Translations under genes and position numbers: made by a program | Source: Trichobilharzia szidati | Taxonomy: Eukaryota > Platyhelminthes > Trematoda > Strigeidida > Schistosomatidae | DNA: 64,000 nt | Direction: 5' to 3' | Assembly: GCA_944472155.2 (NCBI GenBank) | Contig: OX235273.1 | Span: forward strand, 80,966,793-81,030,792 | Shown: piece after piece, positions 1 through 8,152 of the stretch | How positions within the stretch are numbered: position 1 is the stretch's first letter | Layout: each line of letters starts with the position of its first letter | The notes under the pieces: generated by a model | The model's input: the letters and a program-made list of their open reading frames with translations, nothing else | Told to the model about the DNA's origin: nothing | The model's database searches: none

Positions 1-115
1 AACTACCTACCTACCTGAATAACGCCAGTCGCTAGTGAGCATCAGATCCGTTTTCAAGTATTGGTTTGTAGGGATTTGATTGATTTGTTACAGGATTTCA
101 TCATGAGCTGCCTTA
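1..115 (-). mobile_element. H2 ribozyme repeat, 3' tail, cut by window edge
   Basis: On the minus strand this is the tail of the H2 repeat family (tRNA-like head, hammerhead, tail with the phrase cagctcatgatgaaatcc, then caaatccctacaaaccaat). The left part (tacctgaat, gccagtcgctagtgagc) is the sequence that joins one H2 unit to the next in tandem copies at 29.7 and 48.3 kb. The ribozyme itself is not present here. Family assignment is secure by comparison within the window; the limits are set by the window edge and by divergence near 115. Confidence 0.7.
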
Positions 116-790
116 TTATTTATTTATATGATATAGTTAACAAACTTAGACCATTTGACAAACCATTTTAACGGGAATTATTCTTTGTCTGTTTGGTTGT
201 TTTTTTTGGGGGGGGGAGGTGTCAAACTGACTTTATTTGCTCTGTTTCACAGTCTTGATTTTAACGCCTATATTATTATTACATGAATTCTGTATTAATG
301 CTTACTGATTCGAATGTCTGTTCGTTCGTTTGTTTGTTTGTTTTTTGTTGTTTTTGTTGTTGCTGTTGTTGTACAATTATTTTGTTTATTTAAATAACCC
401 ACACACTTGAATTTCATTCATGGCTATTACACTACTATCGAAACTACCCCTAACACGTCGTATATTCGTACAAACATACACACATATAGTCACACACACA
501 TACGCACATGTAGTGATTTCAGATTGAAAATTCAATATTTATATACACATTTATGATTGTACAACCCTAGTGAATGATCGTATATTGAAAAGAATTTCCT
601 TCATTCCACTATGTAGCTATTCTAGAAGTTAATCGATATATATACATAAATATTTAATTTGACTTTTAGAATATTATGTGTTGATCATCACTAGTATAAC
701 TAATTTGATTGACTAACTAACTAACTGACTGATGATGATAAATGAACACTTTTCAGCTCGGTAATTAACGAGCACAATGACTGTTTGTAA
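116..790. other. No gene; AT-rich spacer with simple repeats
   Basis: I see no coding frame or recognised repeat here. It holds a T/G-rich tract near 325-372 (runs of gtttgttt and ttgttg), a CA-rich stretch near 475-512 and a short (acta)n run near 708-725. Confidence 0.5.
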
Positions 791-944
791 TTACGAGTTG
801 ATCACGTAGTTCTAGTGAGAAGTCGTGACCAGTGAGGTCCAATTAGATGTCACGTGTGTGGATGGATTTCCCACCAACGACAATGGTTGGGGTCGCGCTA
901 AATCACGAATTGGTAGAAGTTAGAATTCATGAGCCATTGAATCA

Positions 945-1112
945 GGACCTTTCTTTTTCTTTCTTCCTTCACGTTCCCAGTGGAACATAGGGCTTCAAGC
1001 TAGTAGCTTGAAGTTTCTGTAGCAGTGTTTATTTTACAGGATGGGGTTGCTAGCCTCATGCTCAACCTTTCCTCTTCACCAGCATTATTTCTGGCTTAGC
1101 GAGGTAAAGGAG
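945..1112 (-). mobile_element. R-SINE (RTE-tailed), 5'-truncated, nested in H2
   Basis: Reading the minus strand, it has the R-SINE body (cctcgctaagccagaaat, ggctagcaacccc) and ends with the tail cttgaagccctatgttccac followed by an A-rich run. That tail matches the 3' end of RTE LINE copies in this window. The tRNA-like head is missing, as expected of a 5'-truncated retroposon. It interrupts an H2 repeat, which gives the order of insertion. Confidence 0.75.
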
Positions 1113-1182
1113 TGGCTGAATGGTTTACGAGATTGCTTGCCTTGTAACCAGAAGGTCCTGGGTTCGAACTGTGGCAGTGGGT

Positions 1183-1236
1183 GCGTACTGCCGATGATTC
1201 CCAAACTAGGATGAAACAGCAGCTGTCCAGTACTCC
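1183..1236 (+). ncRNA. Hammerhead-like ribozyme of H2, core damaged
   Basis: Stem I strands gtactg and cagtac are present, as are the stem II/loop phrase tcccaaactagga and the GAAA box. The first core box reads CCGATGA instead of CUGANGA (U4 to C). Stem III is enlarged by an extra cag. By known hammerhead rules this copy should be inactive or weak. Confidence 0.6.
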
Positions 1237-1345
1237 CTGGTTTTCAATGGTTCTCTAACTGATATCAATCCGTGATCAACTCGTAAAAACATAACTAACC
1301 CTTACAAACCAAACTATAGAAGACTGTTTATAAGTTTAAATTTGT

Positions 1346-1592
1346 GATGCGTCGGCGGTATAGCGGTTAGGACGCTCGCCGACCATGCACATGGTTCGGG
1401 ATTCGACCCCCGGCATATGCATTCCTTTACCTCGCCAAACCAGTAATAAAAAAAAGCTGGTAAAGAGGAAAGGTTCGGCATGGGGCTAGCAACACAATCC
1501 TGTAAAATAATCACTACTGCTACAGAATCTTCAAGCCACTAGCTTGAAGTCCTATGTTCCACTGGGGAACGTGAAGGAAAAAGAAAAAAAAT
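1346..1592 (+). mobile_element. R-SINE, full length, with RTE-like tail
   Basis: The head is tRNA-like: gcgtcggcggtatagcggtt resembles an A box and ggttcgggattcgac a B box. The body runs ctttacctcgccaaacc ... ggctagcaac. The tail (cttgaagtcctatgttccac, then gaacgtgaaggaaaaag) matches the end of RTE copies such as 9,783-10,190. It is the most complete member of this family here. A minus-strand copy follows at 1,729, so the two lie tail to tail. Use of RTE machinery in trans is inferred from the shared tail. Confidence 0.8.
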
Positions 1593-1728
1593 ATTTAAAT
1601 TTGTAAGCGGGAGAATACAAATACTGATATCAGATTATGTAACTCAATAGACTTTAAAAACGACTTATATATATATGTCCAAACGAAGTTCACTTTCAAC
1701 AGTTAGAAAAAATTTGGGTATTAGGTAT

Positions 1729-1930
1729 TTTTTTTATTCCTTCACGTTTCCAGTGGAACATAGGGCTTCAAGCTAGTGGCTTGAAGTTTCGGTAGCAGTG
1801 CTGTTTATTTTTACAGGATGGGGTTGCTAGCCTCATGCCGAACCTTTCCTCTTTACCAGCTTTTATTTCTGGCTTAGTGAGGTAAAGGAGTGTGTTGGCC
1901 GGGGGTCGAACCCCGAACCATGTGCATTCA
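1729..1930 (-). mobile_element. R-SINE, minus strand, facing the 1,346 copy
   Basis: The same family is read on the minus strand: RTE-like tail at 1,735-1,790, body at 1,800-1,890, and a damaged B-box region (gtcgaaccccgaacc on the plus strand). The head is truncated near 1,925. With the plus copy at 1,346-1,592 it forms an inverted pair with about 135 bases between tails. Confidence 0.8.
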
Positions 1931-1961
1931 GTAAATTCATCCCGTACCAAAATCTAAGGAC

Positions 1962-2263
1962 GTGGCAGAAGTGTCAAGAATATGCATTCAACGTTCCGAA
2001 GAGGTGATGACTTTATACAACTCCTATTATCGCTTGACTATTATTTTCAGCGGACCTCAAGTCAGTATAAAATACACAGCAGTCTGGTTAATCATGATGA
2101 GAACGGAATGTTTGATGCAGCATTCAAGCGCTCATGTGCATTCTATTCTTGTCACGAAGATTGGAAAGCAATCATCAAACATTACAGTAAGCAGTGCAAT
2201 ACATGTGTAGGCTTAGTGTTTTTGATCGAAATACACTTGGTCTCCATTCACTTTCAGAATTAA
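1962..2263 (+). other. Small open frame preceded by a splice-acceptor-like site; unknown
   Basis: A 93-codon frame (1,982-2,263) is open, and a tattttcag tract at about 2,041-2,050 would make a good 3' splice site. The residues after it include H-x5-H and later C-N-T-C, loosely recalling a retroviral-type integrase zinc finger, but spacing and surroundings are not convincing. It could be a remnant exon, a transposon piece or chance. I do not assign a function. Confidence 0.2.
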
Positions 2264-2278
2264 CCATGAGTTCAACTC

Positions 2279-2440
2279 CATAATGGATAAGATTTTATTT
2301 TGATAAATCACACAGTGTTGTACAGTTGATATAACTGTACAACACTGTGTGATTTATCAAAATAAAATCTTATTCATTATAGAGTTATACTCTACCACAG
2401 TGCCCAAGTTTTATACTTACATCAATAACCATGAGTTCAC
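2279..2440. repeat. Perfect palindrome made of inverted PLE ends
   Basis: Positions 2,287-2,327 and 2,333-2,373 are perfect inverted complements (41-base arms) around a 5-base centre; with two mismatches the arms extend about 12 bases further. The arms (cacacagtg; ccacagtgcccaagtt just outside) match the terminal region of P6-type PLEs at 42.43-42.55 and 51.28-51.40 kb. It therefore looks like two PLE ends joined head to head with the body lost. It would extrude a cruciform or make a strong hairpin RNA. Confidence 0.8.
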
Positions 2441-2519
2441 TTGCAATAAGCTAGTTGGCCACATCAGTATTGCGAGAATACAGTGAAAATAAGTAAATAC
2501 CTGCTTCATAAGATTAGGT

Positions 2520-2755
2520 GATGAGCGAACGTCCTAAGCGCAATGCCACCGACGCCATTGTTTTTTTTTAATTTTTATTTTAGCTTGATTCCACACAGTA
2601 TTTTCGGTACAAATATGAAATTTTCAGCACGTGATTTCGGAAGCCCAAATTTAGCAGGCCGACCATTGATATGAATTGTGCGTCGGCCGGGGACCGAACC
2701 CTGTACCGTGCGCTTGGTCGGCGAGAGTCCTAACCGCTGTGCCACCGACGCACTG
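2520..2755 (-). mobile_element. C-SINE: tRNA-like head, CR1 LINE tail
   Basis: On the minus strand the head (gcgtcggtggcacagcggtt, then gggttcggtcccc) looks like Pol III A and B boxes. The 3' part (gctgaaaatttcatat, gtaccgaaaatactgtg, aatcaagctaaaat) matches the last about 60 bases of the CR1 copies at 20.82, 28.72 and 56.77 kb. A second copy is at 44,450-44,641. A stray head fragment lies at 2,520-2,560. It carries no coding sequence; mobilisation by the CR1 RT is inferred. Confidence 0.8.
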
Positions 2756-2764
2756 TATATGATA

Positions 2765-2931
2765 CGCATTATAATAAAGTTTTTTGATATTTCCCAATTA
2801 ATGAAAAACAAAACGATACTGTTGTTTTTACTGACGTTTCGCCATTTAATGCTGCTGCTAATAGCTTTATCACAGTATTATTAAACCAAAGTATTAAACC
2901 AAATCCCTAAGGATTCTGTAAATATAATTGT
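2765..2931 (-). mobile_element. PLE (P6-type) terminal piece, inverted, with hammerhead-like fold
   Basis: This matches the end of the minus-strand PLE at 54.40-54.55 kb (phrases aatgaaaaacaaaacgatac and ttttactgacgtttc). It lies opposite to the PLE coding fragment at 3,563, giving the inverted-terminus layout common for Penelope-like elements. The RTE insertion starting at about 2,932 separates the two parts. Confidence 0.7.
2830..2876 (-). ncRNA. PLE hammerhead-like fold, decayed core
   Basis: Minus strand: stem I act/agt, stem II gctatt/aatggc (six pairs, one wobble), the box CGAAACGTC with a minimal stem III (ACGU), and C at the cleavage position. The first core box reads GTGATAA instead of CUGAUGA, so C3 and G8 are both changed. 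Probably inactive. Confidence 0.55.
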
Positions 2932-3562
2932 GTCAACTGACGAGATTATCAAAGCAAGAATCGGAAAAGCAAGACAAACTTTCATTACTCACGTCAAGTC
3001 TGTGTGGAGGTCAACAGAACTCAGCATCAAAACGAAGATAAGATCCGGATTTTCAACTCCAATGTGAAGTCAGTCAGTGCTACTCACTATACGGATCAGA
3101 GACTTGCACTGCGCGTCATAAAGAGCATCTCAAACAAACTACTGACCTTCATCAACAGTTGTCTTCGCTCAATACTCCACTCAAGATCAGATGACCAGCC
3201 GGAAAAGATCAGCAAAAGAGATCTCTGGGAATGAGCGAACCAACACAGCAGGAACCGATTGTGAAACAAATAAGCAGGAAGAAATGGAGATGGATTGGCT
3301 GGCCATACTCTGAGGAAACAATGCATCAAGTGAGTGACATCACTAGACAAACCATTGCTCGAGTGGAACCCGATCGAATGGGAAGCGGCGAGTTGGTCGT
3401 CAGTGTGAGGGTGACTTGGAGGAGGTGATGTGAAGAGGAGATGAAAGCATGTGGGCAGACTTGGAACCAGGTGAAGACTGTAGGAGAGAACCGAATGCAA
3501 TGGAGACGCACGGCTGAAGCCCTATGTTCCTGTAGGAATTAAAGGAAACAATAATAATAATA
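2932..3562 (+). mobile_element. RTE-clade (SR2-like) LINE, 5'-truncated
   Basis: This is the 3' end of an RTE LINE: the region after the RT domain with the family phrases K-A-R-I-G-K-A and R-K-K-W-R-W-I-G-W, then a short 3' end (ctgaagccctatgttcc) and an (aat)n tail. The frame is broken into pieces (3,004-3,234; 3,231-3,428). It sits inside a PLE. The flanks aattgtgtcaac (left) and aattgcgtcaac (right) look like a 12-base target-site duplication with one change. The sequence over 3,001-3,240 is nearly identical to the copy at 8,205-8,444. Confidence 0.85.
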
Positions 3563-4110
3563 ATTGCGTCAACAAAAATAAAATGCTTAGAATGTGATGC
3601 AATGTGCATTGGACAATCATCGAGAAAAATGAAGATCAGAAGAAGTAAACACCGTAGAGCCACATCTGTTCGACCACCAAGAAATCCAGTTAGTGAACTA
3701 GAAAAGCTTGAAAAATCATCAGCCATAACTCGTCTACACGCTATAGAATCAGGTCACGAAAATGATTTTGACAATTTTGAAATAATCCAGGATAATTTCA
3801 GAAATCACAAAGAACGTCTAATATCAGAAACACCTCATATCAAACAGAATTCAAATTGTTTGAATAGGAATGATGGACTAAAACAGAATTTGACCTGGTA
3901 ACAACACCCACCCCCCTCCTCCATGAAATGACAAAATCAACACGAACGTGATAAGCACTTTCACTATGTAAACACAAACTGCTTTCATAAATTTATGCAC
4001 TTATCAAATCCAACATTCTCTACTTGGTATTGTCATCTTTACCAGTTGGCCTACTTAACAATGCAAAAATGCCCCCATGCTGAGGAACGATAATGAAGTT
4101 GGTATATATA
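3563..4110 (+). pseudogene. PLE (P6-type) GIY-YIG C-terminal fragment and 3' region
   Basis: The frame 3,602-3,901 (C-I-G-Q-S-S-R-K-M-K-I-R, then H-A-I-E-S-G-H-E-N-D-F) corresponds to the PLE endonuclease domain. Its best match in the window is the minus-strand PLE at 54,947-55,535 (H-I-G-Q-T; H-A-I-E-S-G-H-K-I-D-F). The catalytic G-Q-T has become G-Q-S. The sequence downstream to about 4,110 matches the 3' region of that same PLE (gataagcactttcactatg). The upstream part was displaced by the RTE insertion. Dead copy. Confidence 0.75.
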
Positions 4111-4144
4111 AGCTGGGGAGATTTTGTAAATTCTGGAAATGAAA

Positions 4145-4350
4145 TTGCCATCAGTGAGCTGGTGATTGATAGCCAGATTATGAACAGTCAATGAGCTTGG
4201 TGTCGCAAAGTAAAAGGCCCTTGGTTTGATTTCTGCCAGAGTAGTGAGTGCGCATCGCTGAAAAGTCCCAAAATAAGACGAAACAGCTAGTCAGTGCTCT
4301 CTGGTCTTAAGCAATCTCTCTAACTGATTGTGGTTCGTGACGAAAATGTA
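4145..4350 (+). mobile_element. H2 ribozyme repeat, old and diverged
   Basis: Order and landmarks are kept (head, gtgcgcatcg, ctgaaaagtcccaaaa, gacgaaacagc, then tctctaactgattg) but with many changes. The hammerhead core reads CTGAAAA and stem II is damaged. It lies between two PLE fragments. Confidence 0.6.
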
Positions 4351-4371
4351 ACAAATGTAACTCGGTTTTTT

Positions 4372-5187
4372 TAAATAATTAACTTGAAAAGAATGGATTC
4401 TGAACAAAGAGTACTCTTTTCGATAAATTCACTGTCTGTAAACAAGAAGCCTTTATATATACGACTACAATTCATGGGCTATACACCAAGCGAAATAATT
4501 ATGAAGAAATTAAGAAAATCAGTTCAAAGAACTTTTAATGCTGGCGAACTACACGTATTATTCTCCACACGACCGATGGTGATTCCTCGATTGAAAGATA
4601 AAGTACCTAGACTAGCCACTTCAAATTGTATCTATCAATTCAACTCCGCTAGTGGTGGAGCGAGTTATATTGGCCGTTGCTCTAGGAACTTGATTTTTCG
4701 TGCTCAAAAACATATCCCACTGTGACTAAGTAAAGGTGTAGTTAAAACTATTAACAGATCCATATTAGACCATCTGGTGCAAACCGGTCACAAAGAATCC
4801 TTCTCTATAATATACCGGGTGCCTAACAAATTACCAAATTTGTCGAAGCACCGCATGCTTCAGACAGCAGAGGCTATTGAAATTCGCCTCAAAAAACCAG
4901 TGTTCTGTGTCCAAAAGAAACAAGTCCAGCCCCTACTACTGCCCTGGCCCTCAGTAGAGACTATAAACTCATGAATTTGTACCATTACCTTTCCTAATTA
5001 TTCTGACATTCAGTTTATTTTATGTTGATGCTATTCAGTTGAAATCTATCAATATTATTGATTTGATGTTATTTAAACATTAATGTCGTTCATAAGACTA
5101 ATTCATTCATTAATTATAATGTATATATAATTGTGGAACCTGATCATGAATTTATCGAAAAGAGTACTCTTTGTTCCGTGTCCATTG
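4372..5187 (+). pseudogene. PLE (P3-type) RT tail and GIY-YIG, with 3' region
   Basis: Frame 4,384-4,725 begins in the linker between RT and endonuclease (L-R-K-S-V-Q-R-T-F-N-A-G-E-L) and reaches the GIY-YIG core (C-I-Y-Q-F, then S-Y-I-G-R-C where R-T is usual). A stop at about 4,723 interrupts it. The same protein continues to 4,974 (L-L-Q-T-A-E-A-I style helix, then V-Q-K-K-Q-V-Q-P-L), which is the normal PLE C-terminus. After about 160 bases of AT-rich 3' sequence comes a hammerhead-like motif at 5,135-5,177. A second piece of the same family lies at 5,445-5,540. Confidence 0.8.
5135..5177 (+). ncRNA. PLE-end hammerhead-like motif (P3)
   Basis: Stem I ggaac/gttcc is perfect, stem III is the palindrome aagagtactctt, the GAAA box is present, and T occupies the cleavage position. 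The first box reads CTGATCA (G8 to C), so this copy is probably dead. Stem II is only a weak pairing. The same layout recurs at 10.70, 11.66, 13.54 and 45.32 kb. Confidence 0.65.
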
Positions 5188-5444
5188 TTTTGAAAACAAT
5201 AATGCATCTTTATACTTTGCAAATAGCTAGAATTTTTTTGTTAAGGATAGTAAAACAGAATTCTACTGAACTAATTGTTATCTCGAAGCTGTTTCCAACA
5301 ATTTAACAGTCATTAATCGAAAAAAGTGAACTAAACATCACCTTCGTGTAAGCCTGCAAGAATGCATAGTCCTAATTTTCCACAACAGTATTTAACTCTT
5401 TTTGTGACATCTACCATTAAGGCTGAGTTAAAGTGTAGCAAAAA

Positions 5445-5540
5445 TCATCAACAGCTCCATATTAGAACACCTAGTCCAAACCCGCCACAAAGCCAACCAG
5501 CTTTGAAGAATCCTTCTCTATCATTCATCGGGTACCAAAT
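5445..5540 (+). pseudogene. PLE (P3-type) GIY-YIG scrap
   Basis: The phrases cagctccatattagaacacct and gaatccttctctatcatt match 4,755-4,830 of the neighbouring PLE. It is cut off at about 5,540 by a minus-strand RTE tail. The intervening 5,188-5,444 shows nothing I recognise. Confidence 0.6.
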
Positions 5541-5703
5541 TATTATTATTATATCCTTTAATTCCAAGAGGAACATAGGGCTTCAATCGTGCGTCTCCAT
5601 TGCATTCGGTTCTCTGCTACAGTCTTCACATGGCTCCAAGTCTGCCCACATGCTTTCATCTCCTCTTCACATCACCTCCTCCAAGTCACCCACCCTCGCA
5701 CCC
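5541..5703 (-). mobile_element. RTE LINE 3' end, very short copy
   Basis: Minus strand: it ends in the RTE tail (ccctatgttcctcttgg, then (taa)n) and includes about 160 bases of the C-terminal coding region. It is 5'-truncated where an H2 unit begins. Its sequence belongs to the same subfamily as 2,932 and 46,179. Confidence 0.8.
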
Positions 5704-5705
5704 AC

Positions 5706-6022
5706 CGAGTGTGAGGACAAATACTCGCCAAAGACATTGGCTAGCGGTTATGCTATATTGTGAATTGGTAGAAGTCAGAATTCATGAGCTGGTCATTGGA
5801 TCAGCGGGTCCCAGTGGCTTAATGGTATACGAGCTAGCTCGCCTTGTAACCAGAAGGTCCTGGGTTCGAATCCCGGTGGGTGCGTACTGCTGAAGAGTCC
5901 CAAACTAGGATGAAACAGCTTTCCAGTACTCCCAGGTTTTCCAATGGTTCTCTAAACAATGTCAGCTCATGATGAAATCCTGTAACCAATCAACCAAATC
6001 CCTACAAACCAATACTTAAAAC
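5706..6022 (+). mobile_element. H2 ribozyme repeat, near-complete unit
   Basis: The leader (gtgaggacaaatactcgcc; gaattggtagaagtcagaat) is followed by the tRNA-like head (cccagtggcttaatggtata as A-box region, gggttcgaatcccgg as B box), the hammerhead at 5,884-5,929, and the tail ending aaatccctacaaaccaat. No coding capacity. Its layout equals the 416-base repeat period measured at 48.2-48.6 kb. Confidence 0.85.
5884..5929 (+). ncRNA. H2 hammerhead ribozyme with intact core boxes
   Basis: Stem I gtactg/cagtac is six perfect pairs. Core box 1 is CTGAAGA, which satisfies CUGANGA. Stem II is gtcc/agga-like around aaact, the GAAA box is intact, and C is at the cleavage position. Stem III reads ACAGCTTT where the family form is the palindrome ACAGCTGT, so one pair is lost. 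Of the H2 copies here it best keeps the conserved core. Type I hammerhead. Confidence 0.75.
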
Positions 6023-6880
6023 AGTTCTCTTTGTTATCTCGCAGATTCAACAAATCCTAATTCATATTCGTGTAATTATTCTTTTTTATCTGTAGGCTTT
6101 TGGTTCACTTTTGGTTCAATCACATTCCTTTCTGTATGTCTACATATATGCTTCTCTGAAGAATAGCAGCACGAACTGTTACAGTTTTGTGCAGAGTTAT
6201 ACTTTGGTAGTTCAATTCATTTCGATTAATTAACTCAATCAGTATTCACATAGCACACTAAATTGACAGATTCCAACTAGCACTTAAGCATACACAAATA
6301 GGTAGATTAGCTACCTGCTGTTATATATATATATATATATATATATTCTAATTCAGTGATAATCTGTTAGTTGAAGACCTCACATACATAAGCAGCATAC
6401 TTCATTACTGACGCATAACAATCTAAGGTTCTTTAAAAACGACTGATTATCGATAGATTTAAATACCCACTAGCATCTAAACTAATGTGTCATTGTTTTT
6501 GATTCGATTTAACAACTGTAAACGTTTGATTTTCTACAAGGAAAACGTTTAAATTTGTAACTCATTAAGGAAAACAGAGTGACAATATGTGTCAGCTTCT
6601 TTTTTAGGCAGGTGTACACTAATTCATTTGAATACATACAGTTCAGGAATGTTATTTCCATTAGCTTCAAGCACTGTTACACTTTTGAGGAAAAAATACT
6701 TAATTATTTTTGTCTTAAGATATCTGCTGACAATTTCTTTTTATTTGAATTTTATAGTCGTCTTGTGGTCAAGTTAGCGGTCACATACGCACACTGTCTG
6801 ATTAAAAAAGTTCCAGTATATCATCAGTTCACAATGAGTGAAACTTAAAATGAATTCTTAGCCAAGATTATCAATAAATC
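6023..6880. other. No gene; AT-rich, (TA)n microsatellite
   Basis: Contains a (ta)n run at about 6,318-6,345. Small open frames at 6,579-6,848 overlap one another and have no recognisable domain or codon bias. I see nothing else. Confidence 0.5.
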
Positions 6881-6881
6881 T

Positions 6882-7345
6882 GGGAGCCCTGGACAGCTGT
6901 TTCGTCAGCCTAGTTTGGGACTGGCTCCTGAGCAGTGAGCACCCACCAATGTGGGAGTTCGAACCCGGGATCACTAGAAAATGTTATTGGTGGAGAGTAT
7001 TTTTCCTCACACTCGACCTGCTGTACCCCACCGGTCACGACTTCCCCCTAGTGGTCGCGTCATATCATGAATTGGCAGGAGTTAGAGTTCATGGACTGGC
7101 TATTGGATCGGTGGGTCCCAGTGGCTTAATGGTCTGAGAGCTAGCTCGCCTTGTAACCAGAAGGTCCTGAGTTCGAACTTCCTATGGTGGATGCGTACTG
7201 ATGAAGAACCAGCCCCAAACTAGGCTGACGAAACATCTTTCCAGTACTCCCTGTAGTTTTCCAGTGGTTCTCTAAATGATTTCAGCTCATGATGAAATCC
7301 CGAAACCAATCAGATCCCTGCAAACCAACACTTGATTATCTATAG
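6882..7345. mobile_element. Two H2 fragments in opposite orientation
   Basis: A minus-strand piece (about 6,882-7,025) holds a hammerhead region and a damaged head. A plus-strand unit (about 7,026-7,345) has leader, head with B box (gagttcgaactt), hammerhead (7,195-7,247) and tail. The two lie head to head. In the minus copy, box 1 reads CTCAGGA. In the plus copy the hammerhead is of the longer H2 subtype (ctgatgaagaaccagcccc) and the second stem III strand is changed. Both probably inactive. Confidence 0.75.
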
Positions 7346-7678
7346 GCGTTGTGCATCGATATCATCACAATGTCAAGTAAATGACACGAAGAACTGAGGT
7401 GAGGTGATCTCAGTGACACGATCAAGACTAAGAAATAGCCAACCGAAGAAACACCAGATAATTGCAAATCTACCACTTTCAAAAAAATGAAAAGCAACTC
7501 TTCCTAACAGGGCGACGTCTAGGAAACCGATTTCTCATTCAAGTCATGGAAACTGAATGAAGACACCCAACGGGAAATGCATCAAACAGAAAAAGCAAAG
7601 AAGTGAACTGTGTTGGCTAAAGGATCTTGTTGAGCACGTCAAACCAACTAATTTAGCTTATTTAATATTCTTAGAAGT
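7346..7678. other. No recognisable feature
   Basis: A 63-codon frame (7,557-7,748) crosses into the H1 repeat and is not a gene candidate. I recognise nothing else. Confidence 0.4.
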
Positions 7679-7905
7679 TAACTGGTGGATGGTGACTAGC
7701 AATGGAATCCAAGACAACGCGCATTTCGTCCTATTTGGGACTCGTTAGCTACTGGATGTGCCTGCACTCCGCAGTAAGTTATTTTGTTCCCACCGAGGCT
7801 CGAGCACAGTGCCCATAGTTTCAAATGCCAAAGCGTTATCCACTAGACCACTTGGACTGAGCACTTTGGTCCAATCGATCGACGAGAAAATCTAAAATTG
7901 AATTA
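7679..7905 (-). mobile_element. H1 (Sm-alpha-like) ribozyme SINE
   Basis: On the minus strand: tRNA-like head (gtccaagtggtctagtgg, then gctcgagcctcggtggga), a link region, the hammerhead at about 7,708-7,760 and the tail ccattgctagtcaccatcc. Outside the head is the block gaccgaa...tcggtc-like hairpin with ccaatcgatcgacg, which also borders the other H1 copies. Box 1 reads CTAACGA (G5 to A), so the ribozyme should be inactive. Confidence 0.8.
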
Positions 7906-7929
7906 AATATTTAATATTCTACTATAAAT

Positions 7930-8152
7930 GTATATTACAACACAGAAGTCAGAGTAGTAAGCCATGGTTAATTAAATCAATGGAACACAAAATCTTAGCA
8001 AATTCTTGACTGGTAGATCCTGTTAAGATAAAATGACTCTAATAAAGTGTATCTATGACAGTCCATACAGTTACATACAACCGTATAATAAGTTGGGAAA
8101 TAGCGACAGTCCTGAAGTCTAATGCCATAGGGCCGACAATTAGATTGTAGGA
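7930..8152 (+). pseudogene. PLE (P6-type) endonuclease remnant
   Basis: Phrases such as aacacaaaatcttagcaa and acatacaaccgtataataag match 50.93-51.08 kb of the plus-strand PLE. It is cut by the RTE copy at about 8,153. No open frame survives. Confidence 0.55.

Larger units (their letters stand above)
795..1318 (+). mobile_element. H2 ribozyme repeat, split by a nested SINE
   Basis: The leader (agaagtcgtgaccagtgagg, then gaattggtagaagttagaat) lies at 795-945. The rest resumes at about 1113 with a tRNA-like head containing box B (gggttcgaact), followed by the hammerhead and the H2 tail. Between the two halves sits a minus-strand SINE (945-1112), so the H2 copy is older than that SINE. The unit otherwise follows the family order. 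It is non-coding; any RNA would come from an internal Pol III promoter, which is inferred from the A/B-box-like head. Confidence 0.75.

Noticed and set aside
3096..3500. 134-codon minus-strand gene
   Set aside because: It is the antisense of an RTE fragment. Similar antisense frames recur at 46,231, 23,757 and 5,600 only because the RTE copies recur.
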